From Nymphaea colorata (lineage: Eukaryota > Streptophyta > Magnoliopsida > Nymphaeales > Nymphaeaceae), in contig NC_045143.1 in NCBI RefSeq assembly GCF_008831285.2, forward strand, positions 20,606,854 through 20,670,853: a DNA stretch of 64,000 nucleotides, given 5' to 3'. This document shows, piece after piece, positions 1 to 13,200 of the stretch; the first letter of the stretch is position 1, and each line of letters starts with the position of its first letter. The notes below the pieces were generated by a model, which worked only from the letters and a program-made list of their open reading frames with translations, searched no databases and was not told the origin of the DNA. The position numbers were made by a program, and so were the translations under genes.

Positions 1-1362
1 TGCAGTTACGTGTTGAGCTCGAATCTAACTCGATTGTTTGAATGAGTCGATTCATGAACTCGAGCTCGACTCATTAAGCAAATGACTCGGCTCGAACTTG
101 TCCACGAGCTGAGCTTTGATGAGTCAAGCTCGAGTTGTTCGACTCGTTATTCACCCCTATATTCAAGTGGGGTTGGGTGCGACAAAAGGGTCGAGGGTCG
201 GTAAGTACATGCAAGTTGAACCATATTATGAGCATTACCCCCAAGACACCTAAAGCAAACTTGGTACCCTAAATGAGATAGGGTTTGAGTTATTTCATTG
301 GGCTTTAAAATAAAATACTCCTCCTACTCACCCAATCTTAATTATGGTGGGAAGTCCGTCATCCCCTTCCACCTGGATCAGTTGCAAACTTAAAGAGACA
401 AATCAAGCCTTCTCTCAAAATCTAACCCATTTGCGTCCACAATGCAAAACAACTTATCCATTAAATCGCTAAGTAGGCATTACTAAATTGATGCTTGTTT
501 AATTAAATTAAAGAGATTTAAGAAAAACTCGCATCCGCATGTATCCAAGAATATTCGTTTGTGCAGATTCTTAAAGAGAAGTGGGCGATTCAAACCAAAT
601 CCGCGGTAAGGTAATTCTTTTCTTCGTTTAAGAGCGCCACATGTCAAATATGAACTAATTTCCTGATAATTTCTTTTAATACATTTTTCCATCGTTTTTG
701 CTAAAATTTTATTTTAATAAATTTTTTGCCTATTTAAGAGGGACTCGTTTGAGTCGGTGAATCAGCATTTTCGATTCGGTGGACAAACCGATTCTAATAG
801 CACTGAACCAGAATATCCGTTGGACGCCCCTATGCTTATCGAATCTAACTCGACGTCACGTGTTGTTGAGTCGTAAGAGACGGTTTTCCTTCCCTCCAAA
901 TTATTCTCACTGCGGTCCAAACATTATCCATCAACAGAAAAAAGGAAAAAGAAAATAAAAAGATTAGAAGTATGAAAAGAACGGAATTTTTGCCGAAGCA
1001 TATAACCTTTTATAGCTTTTACGGTTTTACCTTTCCGATAAGGATTTTTCTCCTTTTGCTTTTCCACTTTTTCAATGTGAGGTCATACTTTTACTTGCAG
1101 TGCCAGATAAGGGTCCCAACTTTCTGATCGCCCCTTACTAACTCAAAATCGCCAACAATAATAATTAGAGCAAGGCATCTCTTTCGTCAAGAAATGAGAA
1201 TATATAACAAAAAGAGGCTCTTGTTTCCACTTTCTTCGTTTCACCGCTTGGATTTGGTAAAACTACTTCACAAAAAGCACGCTTGCAAGTGACGGCAAGG
1301 ATTAATTTTTTAAAGAAAACTGTCTATTTGCCATTAATTAGGGTTGATGGACCGCGGCTGGC

Positions 1363-1395
<33 letters not shown>

Positions 1396-1590
1396 ACGGT
1401 GACTATGGTTTTTTTAATTGATTTGGTTTTTTAAATGACACAGTTTAATCAAACATGATGAATGGTTAAAAAAAAAAGTAATGTTATTTTATTATACGGT
1501 GACTATGGTTTTTTTAATTGATTTGGTTTTTTAAATGACACAGTTTAATCCAACATGATGAATGGTTAAAAAAAAGTAATGATATTTTAT
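1396..1590. repeat. Two-copy tandem duplication, period 100 bp
   Basis: The block starting ACGGTGACTATGG is repeated almost exactly 100 bases later (units about 1396-1495 and 1496-1590). The pair is bracketed on both sides by (TA)n tracts. The second unit differs by a few bases, for example in the length of the A run. Seen directly in the sequence. Confidence 0.85.
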
Positions 1591-2816
1591 TATATATATA
1601 TATATATATATATAATTAAATGATTACTTTGGTTTTTTTATAATCACTTAAAGTCACCTAACCAAGCCAAGGACATCTAATATAACATGATAAACCGTTA
1701 CTAGTAAGACAATTAAGAAAATGTGAGGGAGAATTTTGTTATTTACTATTAGTTTGTACATTTGTCTTTCTTTTTTTTCTTTACTATTCATTTTTTTTCT
1801 TTACTATCCATTTGCTTCAGATAAATAACCTTGGTTAGATGGATGGGTAATTTTGAAAACCCAAAGTTATTATTTACTTATATGAAAAATAGTAACAGGA
1901 TTTTCAAAGTCACACGGACGGTTAAAAAAAGTATGAGGAGAAAAATTAATGGCCATTTTCATCATCTAACATTAGTTTTTAAATTTTTTTCTTTGTTTTT
2001 CTTTTAAGTAGTTGAGTTATTGTAGATAGTCAAATTCATCATTCGTTCACTGTATACACTTACAGCAATGTGTTCAGAGATGGTTAAAAAATATAAAAAG
2101 CTGTAGCATTATGACATATATTTTTTTAAAGGTGAGTGGTTCATTCTAAAACACAATTAACTGTTGCATGATAGACTATCGTTAATATTTTTATGACATT
2201 CAAAAAAAAATTAATTTCCAGCCATTCGGCACATTTTTTCTCTTATATTACATGACCTTGAATGGGAGGTATAATAATATTGGACATGGATAGCGTTAAC
2301 ATAATTCCAAAATTTGGGTTTCAATAGAAATTTTCTTCAATTTTGTTTTTGGTATTGTGATGGTATTGCAGACAACGGCCTCGATCGCCTTCGGCATTAG
2401 CAGTCTGCAATGGCCAACCATCTATTCATGTTGAGTCCTTGCTGTTTCACACCATTGGAGAAAATACTTAGTAATCAAACCTCATCTTCCGCAATCAACG
2501 GTGCAAAAATAAACTTGTTAACCTAAGCAGTTAAATGCAAACATTTGAAACTCGAGATTCTGTTTGTCATAAGTTTATTTGTTAGAAGTGATGTTTCCAT
2601 AAGTTTTCATCTTTTATTGTATGTTTTTTGGGCTGTGTTTGGACGGCATGTTACAAAAATGTCCTTTTTGTACAACCTAAATTTTTAATCAGTTTTTAAA
2701 AGTTATTAATGCCATTTTGAAAATGTCGCTTCGACCAAAGCAGTTTCCATTGATTTCCATTTTATTCAAAAAAAAAGAAATGCAAAAGCAAAATGTGTTT
2801 TGGATCTACCAACGAA

Positions 2817-2948
2817 ACGTATGAACAAGCTATAAAAAATAATTAGAAAATTAGTTCTCAAAGATTACTATTTAACTTTATCACGTATGAACAAGCTATA
2901 AAAAATAATTAGAAAATTAGTTCTCAGAGATTACTATTTAACTTTATC
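2817..2948. repeat. Two-copy tandem duplication, period 66 bp
   Basis: The unit beginning ACGTATGAACAAGC at 2817 is repeated at 2883 with a single A/G difference noticed over its length. It is a recent-looking duplication in AT-rich intergenic DNA with no coding content. Confidence 0.9.
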
Positions 2949-4017
2949 AAGGCATTTTCCACCAATTTGTCAATACACTCAAATATAATGCTATATTGGT
3001 TTGATTTCTATCTTATATTTATTTTAATAAGGTGAGTAAGAGCTTACCAACCTACTCAAAGGTGAAGCATTAATGTCAATTATGACATATACACTCTTCA
3101 ATTTGGGTACCACACTCCATTGTTTAACATGCATCGACATCACTTTTAAGAGAATCATATTAAAGACCTACTCTTTTATACAACCCTAATCTAACTAATT
3201 ATACTATGTCTCTTTCAAGCTACTTTAATTAATGAGGCACAACCCCAAAATCTACCAGCCGAATTGTTTGTATCTTTTTTAATAAATTTTATAACATTTG
3301 CTTGGTTGCATTCGCATTTAGCATCAAATTCACCGTCATGGTAACTACCATAACGAGCAAATTTCATTTCAAATTCAGAGGACGGCACGAGCATTTTCTG
3401 AAACTAGGCAAACCAACTTGCTCTCACGTTTTCTTGTGGCAGTTGTGGAGAAAAGCTTGAAGCCTATATCAAGAAATTTAGAGAAAATACTGAATCTTGT
3501 TTTTCGGAATCGTAACAAGCGAATCCACCAGCATTGCCAAAAAAAAAGAGAAAAAAACAGTTCTATTTTTGGGCTGAATCGATGTAAAAAAGAGCCGAAT
3601 CGTTCGGTTCTTTTGACCCGATGGTTAAATTTTATTTATTTATTATTATTATTACAGCATTTGCGGTTTATTCGAACTTTATTTTTTTAATTTGAAAATG
3701 TAGTTTTTCAAGCGTCTCCGATTCAACCATTTCGATTGTTGCGCTTCTTTAAGAAATGATCCGATTCAAAAACAAAAGGCCGATTCACTCGGCGTAAATT
3801 AAAAAATAAAAAGTTATAAAGCAAAGGAAGAAAAGAGGAAGGATTAAAAAGTTAAAAACGGAAATCGAAGATGTCCAGTGGAGTCCGTTATAGGTAAAAA
3901 AAAAAAAGAAAAAGTTTTTTTTACCACCTCTTCTTCCATTTTCACCGTGTGAAAGGCAAAAATTCAAAGGAATCGAATCAACCCTTCCTCTCTTCTGCGG
4001 AGACTCTATAGAGAGAA

Positions 4018-4227
4018 GACCTATAAATTGGAAGACAAAGGGAGGCGCAAAAACCCTCTCCTCCCTCGTCCCCTCCCTCCCCTTCTTCACACGGCCATCT
4101 CCCTTCCTCTGTAATTCCATCCGCTCCTACCTTCCTTCCGCCACGCCACTGCCACCGCCGCCACCGCAACCCCGACCCCTTCGAGGGAGGAGAGCTCGAT
4201 CGGATCGTCGAAAAACCCTAAGCGGAG
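4018..4227 (+). promoter_or_regulatory. Probable core promoter and 5' UTR of importin-5
   Basis: A TATA-like CTATAAATT lies at about 4020-4029. It is followed by a C/T-rich leader with CCTCC and CCCTCCC blocks and an AAACCCTAA (telo-box-like) word just before the ATG at 4228. This is a common layout for plant housekeeping genes. The start site is not determined by the sequence, and the TATA call is inference. Confidence 0.35.
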
Positions 4228-7200
4228 ATGAATCCGTCGGAGATGCAGGCCGCGCAGCTTGCTGCCATCCTCGGTCCCGACCCCGCGCCCTTCGAAACCC
4301 TAATCGCCCACCTCATGGCGACCTCCAACGACCAGCGATCCCAGGCAGAGGCCCTATTCAACCTCTGTAAATCGAACCATCCCGACGCCCTCGCCCTCAA
4401 GCTTGTCGTCCTCCTTCAGTCGTCGCCGCAGCCAGAGCTCCGGGCGATGGCAGCAATCCTCCTCCGGAAGCAGATCACCCGCGACGATTCCTTCATCTGG
4501 CCATCCCTTTCCGCCCAGACTCAGGCCAACATCAAGTCCTCCCTCCTCGCCTGTCTCCAGCGTGAGGACACCAAGACCATTCTCAAGAAGCTGTGTGACA
4601 CTATCGCGGAGCTCGCTTCCAGCATCGTCCCCGAGGGGCAGTGGCCCGAGCTCCTCCCCTTCATGTTCCAGTGCGTCACCTCCGATTCCCCTCGTCTCAA
4701 GGAGAGCGCCCTGCTCATGTTCGCTCAGCTCTCTCAGTACATCGGCGACATCCTCCTCCCTCACCTCAGCACCCTCCACTCCGTTTTCCATCAGTGCCTC
4801 GCCCCATCCGCGCCGAGTGAAGTCCGGATTGCCGCCCTCAGCGCCACCATCAATTTCATCCAGACGATCGAGTCTCCCTCTGATCGCGATTGTTTCCAGG
4901 ACCTCCTCCCCCCCATGATGCAGACTCTCACGGAGGCCCTCAACCGCGGGGAGGAGGCTACTGCCCAGGAGGCACTCGAGATGTTCGTTGAATTGGCCGG
5001 AACTGAACCGAAGTTTCTTCGCCGGCAACTGGTGGACATCGTGGGTAGCATGCTCCAGATTGCAGAGGCCGATCAGTTGGAGGACGGAACCCGGCACCTT
5101 GCTATCGAGTTCATTATCACTCTTGCTGAGGCGAGGGAGAGGGCTCCTGGGATGATGAGGAAACTGCCTCAGTTTATTGGTAGGCTGTTTGCAATCCTCA
5201 TGAAAATGCTGCTTGACATTGAAGATGATCCTGCTTGGCACACTGCTGATTCGGAGGAAGAGGATGCTGGTGAATCGAGCAACTACAGCGTGGGACAGGA
5301 GTGTTTGGATAGGCTGGCTATTTCTTTGGGTGGAAATACCATCGTTCCTGTTGCTTCTGAGATTCTTTCCGCTTACTTGGCGGCTCCCGAATGGCAAAAG
5401 CACCACGCTGCCCTGATCACCCTTGCACAAATAGCCGAAGGATGTTCGAAGGTATTCTTGTTCCTTTAATATAATTCTTTCTCTGAAACAAATGAAATTG
5501 ATTTATAGGACTAACTTGGTAATACATTTCGAGTTGATTACAGGTGATGATAAAGAACTTGGAGCAAGTGGTTTCCATGGTTTTGAATTCGTTTCAGGAT
5601 CCTCACCCTAGAGTGAGATGGGCAGCGATCAATGCCATTGGCCAGCTGTCCACTGATTTAGGTCCAGATTTGCAAACTCAGTATCACCAACGTGTGCTCC
5701 CTGCATTGGCATCAGCCATGGATGACTTCCAGAACCCGAGAGTACAGGTTTGTTGTACATTTCCCAATTTCTTGTCTATGGAGAAATGAGAGGGGAGTTG
5801 CACCAATCATCAGCCAACCTTTATGCTGTCCGGCAATCTTTTATGGATGTCTAATATAGCAAATTTGATTTCTCTGGGTTCCAGAATGCACGTCAGTTCG
5901 TGATGTTCTTAAATGATTTTTTTCCCCGGTTCCATCATCTATTATATTGCTGATAAGATTGGTAACAATAGATTGATTGGTTCTATCGAGAAGTGAAAGT
6001 TGATAGCTTTGATCGCTATGGGCATTGGGAGCTGTGAATCATGCTCAAGGTTGGAATTAGTCTCTTGTTTTGTTTAACAGGATGGCTGTCCTTTGTAATG
6101 TGGGAGTTGCAAGATGGAAAAATTCTGAGAGCAAAACCTTTCTACCGATTCTTAATCTATGGCCCATTCTTTTTGTAAGATGTAAAAGCTTGATCATTAT
6201 TTCCTTCCTATTGATCTAGCTTCTTTTCACTCAGTAGAAGGAAATGATTCAGCGTCAGAGATAAAAAGAAATGTACTTTTCATATTTCTGTCATTAATGC
6301 TCGGATTGCGTGGATTTCTTCTTTTTCTTGTACCAGATTCAGTCTTAATTGTTTGAGTCCATTGAGTTCCCTGTCTCTGTTGTGTTGCCTACTACATTAT
6401 ATGACACCTATCTGTATGAATGATACTTTTTAATGTTTTAGGGGCAAATTGAAGAAGAAAAGATCCATAGAGCCTTCCTTAACCCCTTGTCTAATTGTAT
6501 CCAAATCTGGTTGCTTTCTTGGCAATCAGTTTGAAGAGTTTAAGTTCATATAGGTGGAAATTCAATGAGAAAAATAATTAATCATCAATTGTTTTCTCAT
6601 AAACAATTGGTAACGGACTTCTTTGAAGTACCAGGTTTTCTTGTTTGAAGGTATATGTTTCAAGTGTGATGTTGTTAATGTGAGGTTTTTGGAATAACAA
6701 ATTGTTCTAATAGCAGTTTATACATATGTTATTGCAATGCGGCTTTTGTCAACTATGGATATATCTGAAGCCTTTTATGTTTATCATTTTTATTAAATAA
6801 AATTATACTTTTGTATTGTGAATCTGTAACCAACGGTCTGATACCTATGTAATTGCTGATATACTTTTTTGCTTGTAATTTTTTTATTAAACGCCCTTGC
6901 AATGAGAATTGTGCTCACTTGTGATGTCATATGGGTGCGGGTGCGGGATGCGGTATATATATCAGCAAAATTTAAATAAAAATTAACAAATAACCACTAC
7001 GAATTAACAAGGATTAGATCGTTAGAGTTTTAAGGATTGTTCCATCAACTGATTCAATCATTCAACAATTGCAAAAAAAGATACAAATCAAAGAACAGAA
7101 AGACATGTAAGAATCCCAACCAAGCTCACGAACAAAATGTAAGATTCCAACATAAAAAATATACAAATAAAAGAACAGGAAGATAGAAACAAAAATAAAA

Positions 7201-10200
7201 AATCAGCAAGGCACAACAAGAGGAAAATCTGTTGCTAACATGCTTATGAACAAAAATAAAAAAATGCTACAAACAGAAGGATAGAAACAGAAATGTAGAA
7301 TATCATACCATGAGTTGATGACAACAGAAAAACAAAAAAATCGCTGGAGTCGCTTGAATGATCAAAAGAGGAAATCAACAGTAATTTGGGAAAATGGGTA
7401 AATCAGCAAGGGGCTTTTTAATTGAATGTTGGGAATGTTTAGTTGGGGCGTGGGGATGGGAAACCTGTCGTCTAACCAATAGGTTGGCTGGAAAACAGCG
7501 TGAAATCCGGTGGAAATATACTGTGAAGGGCATTGGTTGATGAGGGAGTTGAGTGGACCTACTTGAACCAGGCAGATGTTGAGGATGCCCTGTGGCGTAG
7601 AGGGACTGGACCAGTCAGGTAGGTATCTGAACATCAACCAAAGAGGAACGAGTGCCGGTGAGCTAGTGTTTGCCGGCGAGTTTGAGAACCTTGGAAAGAA
7701 GACGATTCGCCAGAGAGAACCATGATTGGCCAAGAATCTTCATCGGCCGTTGGAAACGAGCTTTTCATGATTAATGAAGCACAACAGCAACAGTCTTCTT
7801 CGGCCGTTGGGCAGCTGAAGGGCTTCAACGACGCCCTAATACAAGAGAATAAAACCCTTGTTCGACAAGGGTTTATGATGTTCAAATTAAAAAAAAAATC
7901 ATTAAAAAGAGGTCATATTTGTCCTCCGCGTGTCTTGACACACCCGACTCATCGTTGACCTGAGTCGGGTGTGCTTGCGTTGCGCCATCTTTTACAACAG
8001 ATGCGGCAGATCCCATTGGGCAAGCGTTGATCGCGTCCAGTGCTGTGTCGGGCTACACCCGTCAGTGCATCCACACCAACACCTACTTTGGTGCGGGTGT
8101 GGCGGCCTGTTAGCCGAATCCTTGTGACATAACTCATTTGTTTCCATTTCCTATATCTAGTCAGACATGATAAACTTCTATTTGTTAGAAGGGAATAGTT
8201 CACTAATAAATTATGGTTACAATAATGTTTGAGGCCCCAAGTGTTCCTGACCTATGTATTGCGAAATTGGCTTGAAATATGGGCACCTTGGATCTTCTTT
8301 ATCCTCTGAGAAAAACAGATGTAAAGCGTACTCTGACATCAACTTGTGTGTTGTGGTTTGAGGTTTGAATCCTGCCAAAAGGTTGATGGTTAGAGTTTAG
8401 ACTCATTTTCAACTGTTTCCTGCTGGAGTCTCATCTAAATGCTGAAGCCAAATTTGTTGTATATGACTATATGTAAGCATTATATCTCTACATGTAAAAT
8501 TGCATACCTGAAATTTGGTATTGTGTGATCAAGACCACAGCCTAGATCCTTGGAGTGAGCATATTTGTACTTATAGATCTATGTGACGTTGGAGACGGAA
8601 TTAGATCGATCACATGTTTATCCTTTTATCCCTGCTTCTTGTCTTGCAGGCTCATGCTGCCTCTGCTGTTCTTAACTTCAGTGAGAACTGCACACCTGAA
8701 ATTTTAACACCGTACATGGATGGCATTGTTAGCAAATTGCTTGTTCTTCTCCAGGTAATTTATCATGTCTCATTTCAGTGTTTCTTTATGTGCTGTTTGA
8801 TTAGCTGCAGTTTCTGTCTTCCTGCATGCTGCAAATGTGTGGCTTCAGTTTTTTTTTGTTCTTTTGATGTATGAATCCAGAATGGGAAGCAAATGGTTCA
8901 AGAGGGTGCATTAACAGCACTAGCTTCAGTTGCAGATTCTTCACAGGTAATTTCATGTTCAGCGCATAGTCAGAAATATAGTTCTTGGGTTCTATCGGCA
9001 ATGTTGTTTCTCTTTGAAAAATCTTAGAAATTCTTAGGAATAAAAAAAAAAAAAATATATGAAAACATACCTTAAAAAACATTAAAAATGGCTTTTAATG
9101 GAACATATTGCATATAATAGTTTTTGCCACATTTTAAGAATATCGTGAGATTTTGACATTAAAATTATCTTATACTGTTTTGCCATAAAAGCACAATATT
9201 TTGGTCTATGATTCGTTATGGCTTCTTGATATATGATTGTTGCTGTCTTTCATGTGTAATTCTTGATTTTGTACAGGAACACTTCCAGAAGTACTACGAA
9301 GCTGTTATGCCTTATCTTAAGGCTATTCTCATTAATGCTACTGACAAGTCTAACCGGATGCTTCGTGCAAAATCTATGGAATGCATTAGTCTGGTTGGGA
9401 TGGCTGTTGGCAAAGAGAGATTCAGGGATGATGCTAAGCAGGCAAGAAATTGTTACTATAACTGAAAACTAAAATTCATTTGACATTTGCTTGTTCCATG
9501 CATGTTTTTTGGTCTCAGAGTTAATGTGGAAAGACTTATACCTGAATAAACATGTATTCTTATTTTTCCAATAAGTTGATTCATTGTTAGCTGGTTTTAT
9601 GGCCTGGAGAACCTAGATTTGCCTGATAGTAATATTCAGGTATCACAGTCTCTCTGTGCAATGCAACAAGCATTAGTATACTTTCATGCATTAGTCTCTT
9701 ATTTATGTACAAGCACATTTACTTGTCTGTGTCACTATGTGTGTGCTTGACTGATCCAGAAAAACAAATGTAAAAAGATATTTCATTCATTAGGCTCTTA
9801 TTTATGTACAGGCACATTTACTTGTCTATGTTACTATGTGTGTGCCTGACTGATCCAGAAAAAAGAACGTAAAAAGATATTGTTTGGAAGTGGAAACTGC
9901 ATGTTGCTGGAGCAATGCATAATGACAATAATGATGAAAGAGAGATCATCTGTATGCCCTTTTCCCTCTCCTGTTTGCAAAGTCAATTCTAATGTGTTCT
10001 GTCTTTGTTTTGTGTTCTAGGTTATGGAAGTTCTAATGTCACTTCAAGGGTCACAAATGGAGTCAGATGACCCAACAATAAGCTATATGCTGCAAGTATG
10101 AAATCTACTTCTTGGAATCTCTATATGTTTCTCGAATAGCCTACACATTACATGGCTTTAACTCTCTACTACTATTACTGCTATGCCATTATCCAAAACA

Positions 10201-13200
10201 CAGCTTTTGTGTATGCAAGAAATTGCCCTTGATGACAATGAAAAACTTTGGAATGAACACTGCAGGCATGGGCCAGGCTGTGTAAGTGCCTTGGACAAGA
10301 TTTCTTACCATATATGAGTGTTGTGATGCCTCCACTTCTTCACTCTGCCCAGCTGAAGCCTGATGTTACCATCACTTCTGCTGATTCTGACGAGGATATT
10401 GATGAGACCGATGATGAGAGGCAAGTTCTTTTTTTAGTCATTATTTACTGGGAAATTTCAATTTTACTGTTTGGAAGATGCAAGTTTTCAAGTATGGAGA
10501 ACTATGTTCCCCTATTTTCGTTGTTGCAGCCTGCAGGCAGGGGTTAACAATTTCCATAGGATTTATAGTACTAGGCTTCATGTTATTTTGCCAAACACAA
10601 ACAAATGCATGTTCCTTGATCATAGAAAATCATTCATAAGTTATTTTTCCTCTGCTGTTTTCTGTATGGTTAATATTGTTGCATATATTATGTTGTAGAT
10701 GTGTCTTATGTTGTTTGCCAATGAGTTTTCTGTGAACTAGTGTAGGTTTTTTGGCTGTGATACTAGATGAACTTTATATGGTTGAGCAACAACCTTGTGT
10801 ATACATTGTACAACCAGGAGAAAAACATCTATTTTTCCCAAGGAATGAAAACACAAAAACTTTGCTTTAAGCGGTAGCAGTCTGTACAAAAGGTGTGATT
10901 GTGCTTTACCTGCTGGCACCAAAATTACATAGCATGTAGGTAATTAGGATATTGCATGACATTTCTTGATTCTTTCCTTTACCTGAGGATAGTTCTTAAG
11001 AGTAAACAAACAAAGAAAATCACTTTCTCCAAAAAAAGTGCATGGCTCTCTTTCTCCTACCTTCTCTTATACTTTTCTCGTATAAGTATCATGGAATAAA
11101 TTCTATGGTGAAAATGAGGTTTCTTAAGTGGGTTGCCTTTTCTGTGTAGGCAATGGTTAGCTTTACCTTTCAGTTTTGTTCTTCTTTATCTTAAATTTTG
11201 AAACAAGTAAAATCAAATCAGTAGTTTTCATGTTTAGCAGTATTATAATTACCTTATAATCCCTGCATCTGTGCAGCATTGAGACCATTACTCTTGGTGA
11301 TAAAAGAATTGGAATCAAAACAAGTGTTCTGGAGGAGAAAGCGACAGCCTGCAATATGCTTTGCTGTTATGCTGATGAACTGAAGGAAGGGTTCTACCCC
11401 TGGATTGATCAGGTACTCTACTGCCTGTTAAATACACTCTGAGAGTCTGAAATGTTCTTGTGAAATTAATTATACAAAGGTTATCACTTATCATGTTTTT
11501 GTCGAACCTACACTTTTCAGGTCGCTCCAACGCTGGTTCCTCTGCTTAAATTTTATTTCCATGAAGAGGTACGAAAGGCTGCTGTATCAGGTAACTTTTA
11601 CATGCCTTTTGCCTGTGTTCGTTCTTTTTGGCTGCCTTTGTTTTATTGTAACTTTTCTTTTGTCCATTTATAGCAATGCCGGAGCTATTGCGTTCAGCTA
11701 AGTTAGCAGTAGAGAAGGGCTTAGCACAAGGCCGTGATGAATCCTATGTCAAACAGTTATCCGATTATATAATTCCTGCACTAGTTGAAGCATTACATAA
11801 GGTTGGAGAAAAACATACATGAACTTAAGCATTTGCCTTTTTCAATATTTTATCTTGGATTCGAGTTACATGTCTTTTATAAATTTAGAATGATATTGAT
11901 ACTTGATAGTTATAAGGCAATTTTACTTTATTTCTAGAAAGTTGATAGTTATATGTCTGCTGTTCGCAGGAGCCAGAGACAGAGATTTGTGCTAGCATGT
12001 TGGATGCTTTGAACGAATGCATGCAGGTTAGTCTTAGACTCTTACTAAAGTGTGGCTTTGTGTAGGTACGACAGTTAATGAATCAATGATGGTTATTCTT
12101 TATGGTTTGGCGTTACTAGAAAGAATTTTCCATTAAAAATGCCTTAGTTTTTACAATGAAGGGCTCAAGATGCAATTGCACAAGTTGTGCAATTGCCTTT
12201 TGTGGTTCTTTTGATGCTGCCAAGAATCCGGAAATCACCATCTTCTGATCCCCCCTTTTTTTCTTATGTAGATCTCTGGAGTACTTTTGGACCAAGGTCA
12301 GGTGAGAAGTATTGTTGATGAGCTGAAGCAGGTGATTACTGCTAGCACGGCAAGGAAAAGGGAGAGGGCAGAAAGGACCAAAGCTGAAGATTTTGATGCT
12401 GAGGAAGGGGAGTTGCTCAGGGAAGAAAATGAACAGGAAGAAGAAGTCTTTGACCAAGTAGGGAATCCCGTTGCTTCACAGTTTTTTTTTTGGGGAAACA
12501 TGTACCATGTTTCTGCACTCCTTATGACATAAATGCTAAACAATTCATAATTTAAGATTTTTTTAATTGCTTTTAATTTCAGGTTGGTGATTGCTTGGGT
12601 ACCTTGATCAAAATATTCAAGGCATCCTTTTTACCTTACTTTGATGAGCTTGCTTCGTACATAACTCCTATGTGGGTAAGTTATCTAGCATAAAGGCTAT
12701 TTTTATGTTTTTACTTATTTTTGTTAGATACATGAAAATTGAAAATACATGAAAATTGAACATGTATATTTTTCATATGCAAAGCTTTTATCCTAAACAA
12801 TTAGAAATGCTTCTCTGCAGACTGATGGTTTTAGCCGCAATAGATTCATTGCTTTAATCCATACGTCATTAACTAATATGCAAATTTGTGTGATATATGT
12901 TGTCTTCTTACTTGTCAGTGCCTACACTCATGCAAGAGTGTTGACCTTAAAAATTAAAATAGTCCTGTATAAGCCTCTTAAATTCTTAATAGCTGTGGAT
13001 CGGTGAATTAAGACTTTTCTGTCCCACCGAACAGTATTTCATTTCCACATATGTACATAAAAGGACTAGTCCCGCTCAGGCATAAGGCATCATATGGAGC
13101 CCTGGCCAAGTCCTATTCAACAAAAAAAATAAAGAGGAGGAGAAAAAGGAAAAGGGACAAAGTGAGAGTTTTGAAAAAAGCTTTATGTCATTAGCTATAC

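Larger units (their letters stand above)
1..3900. other. AT-rich intergenic region upstream of importin-5
   Basis: No gene is supported here; the open frames are short and have no recognisable motif. The first 150 bases are rich in CTCGAG/GACTCG words and look like a decayed transposon end. The rest is AT-rich, with (TA)n tracts near 1363-1391 and 1591-1613 and two two-copy tandem duplications, listed separately. Basis: seen in sequence; the transposon origin is inference. Confidence 0.6.

Noticed and set aside
4403-4918. Second plus-strand frame inside importin-5 exon 1 (Ser/Pro-rich)
   Set aside because: It is a frame shadow of the exon; the importin frame explains the sequence fully.
4354-5430. 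Long minus-strand open frame (358 codons) opposite importin-5 exon 1
   Set aside because: It lies entirely antisense to a well-supported GC-richer exon, its peptide is low-complexity in charge, and it matches no family. It is a coding shadow.
7362-8203. Open frames in importin-5 intron 2
   Set aside because: They lie inside a repeat-like block, have no start context or known domain, and the flanking exons splice across them in frame.
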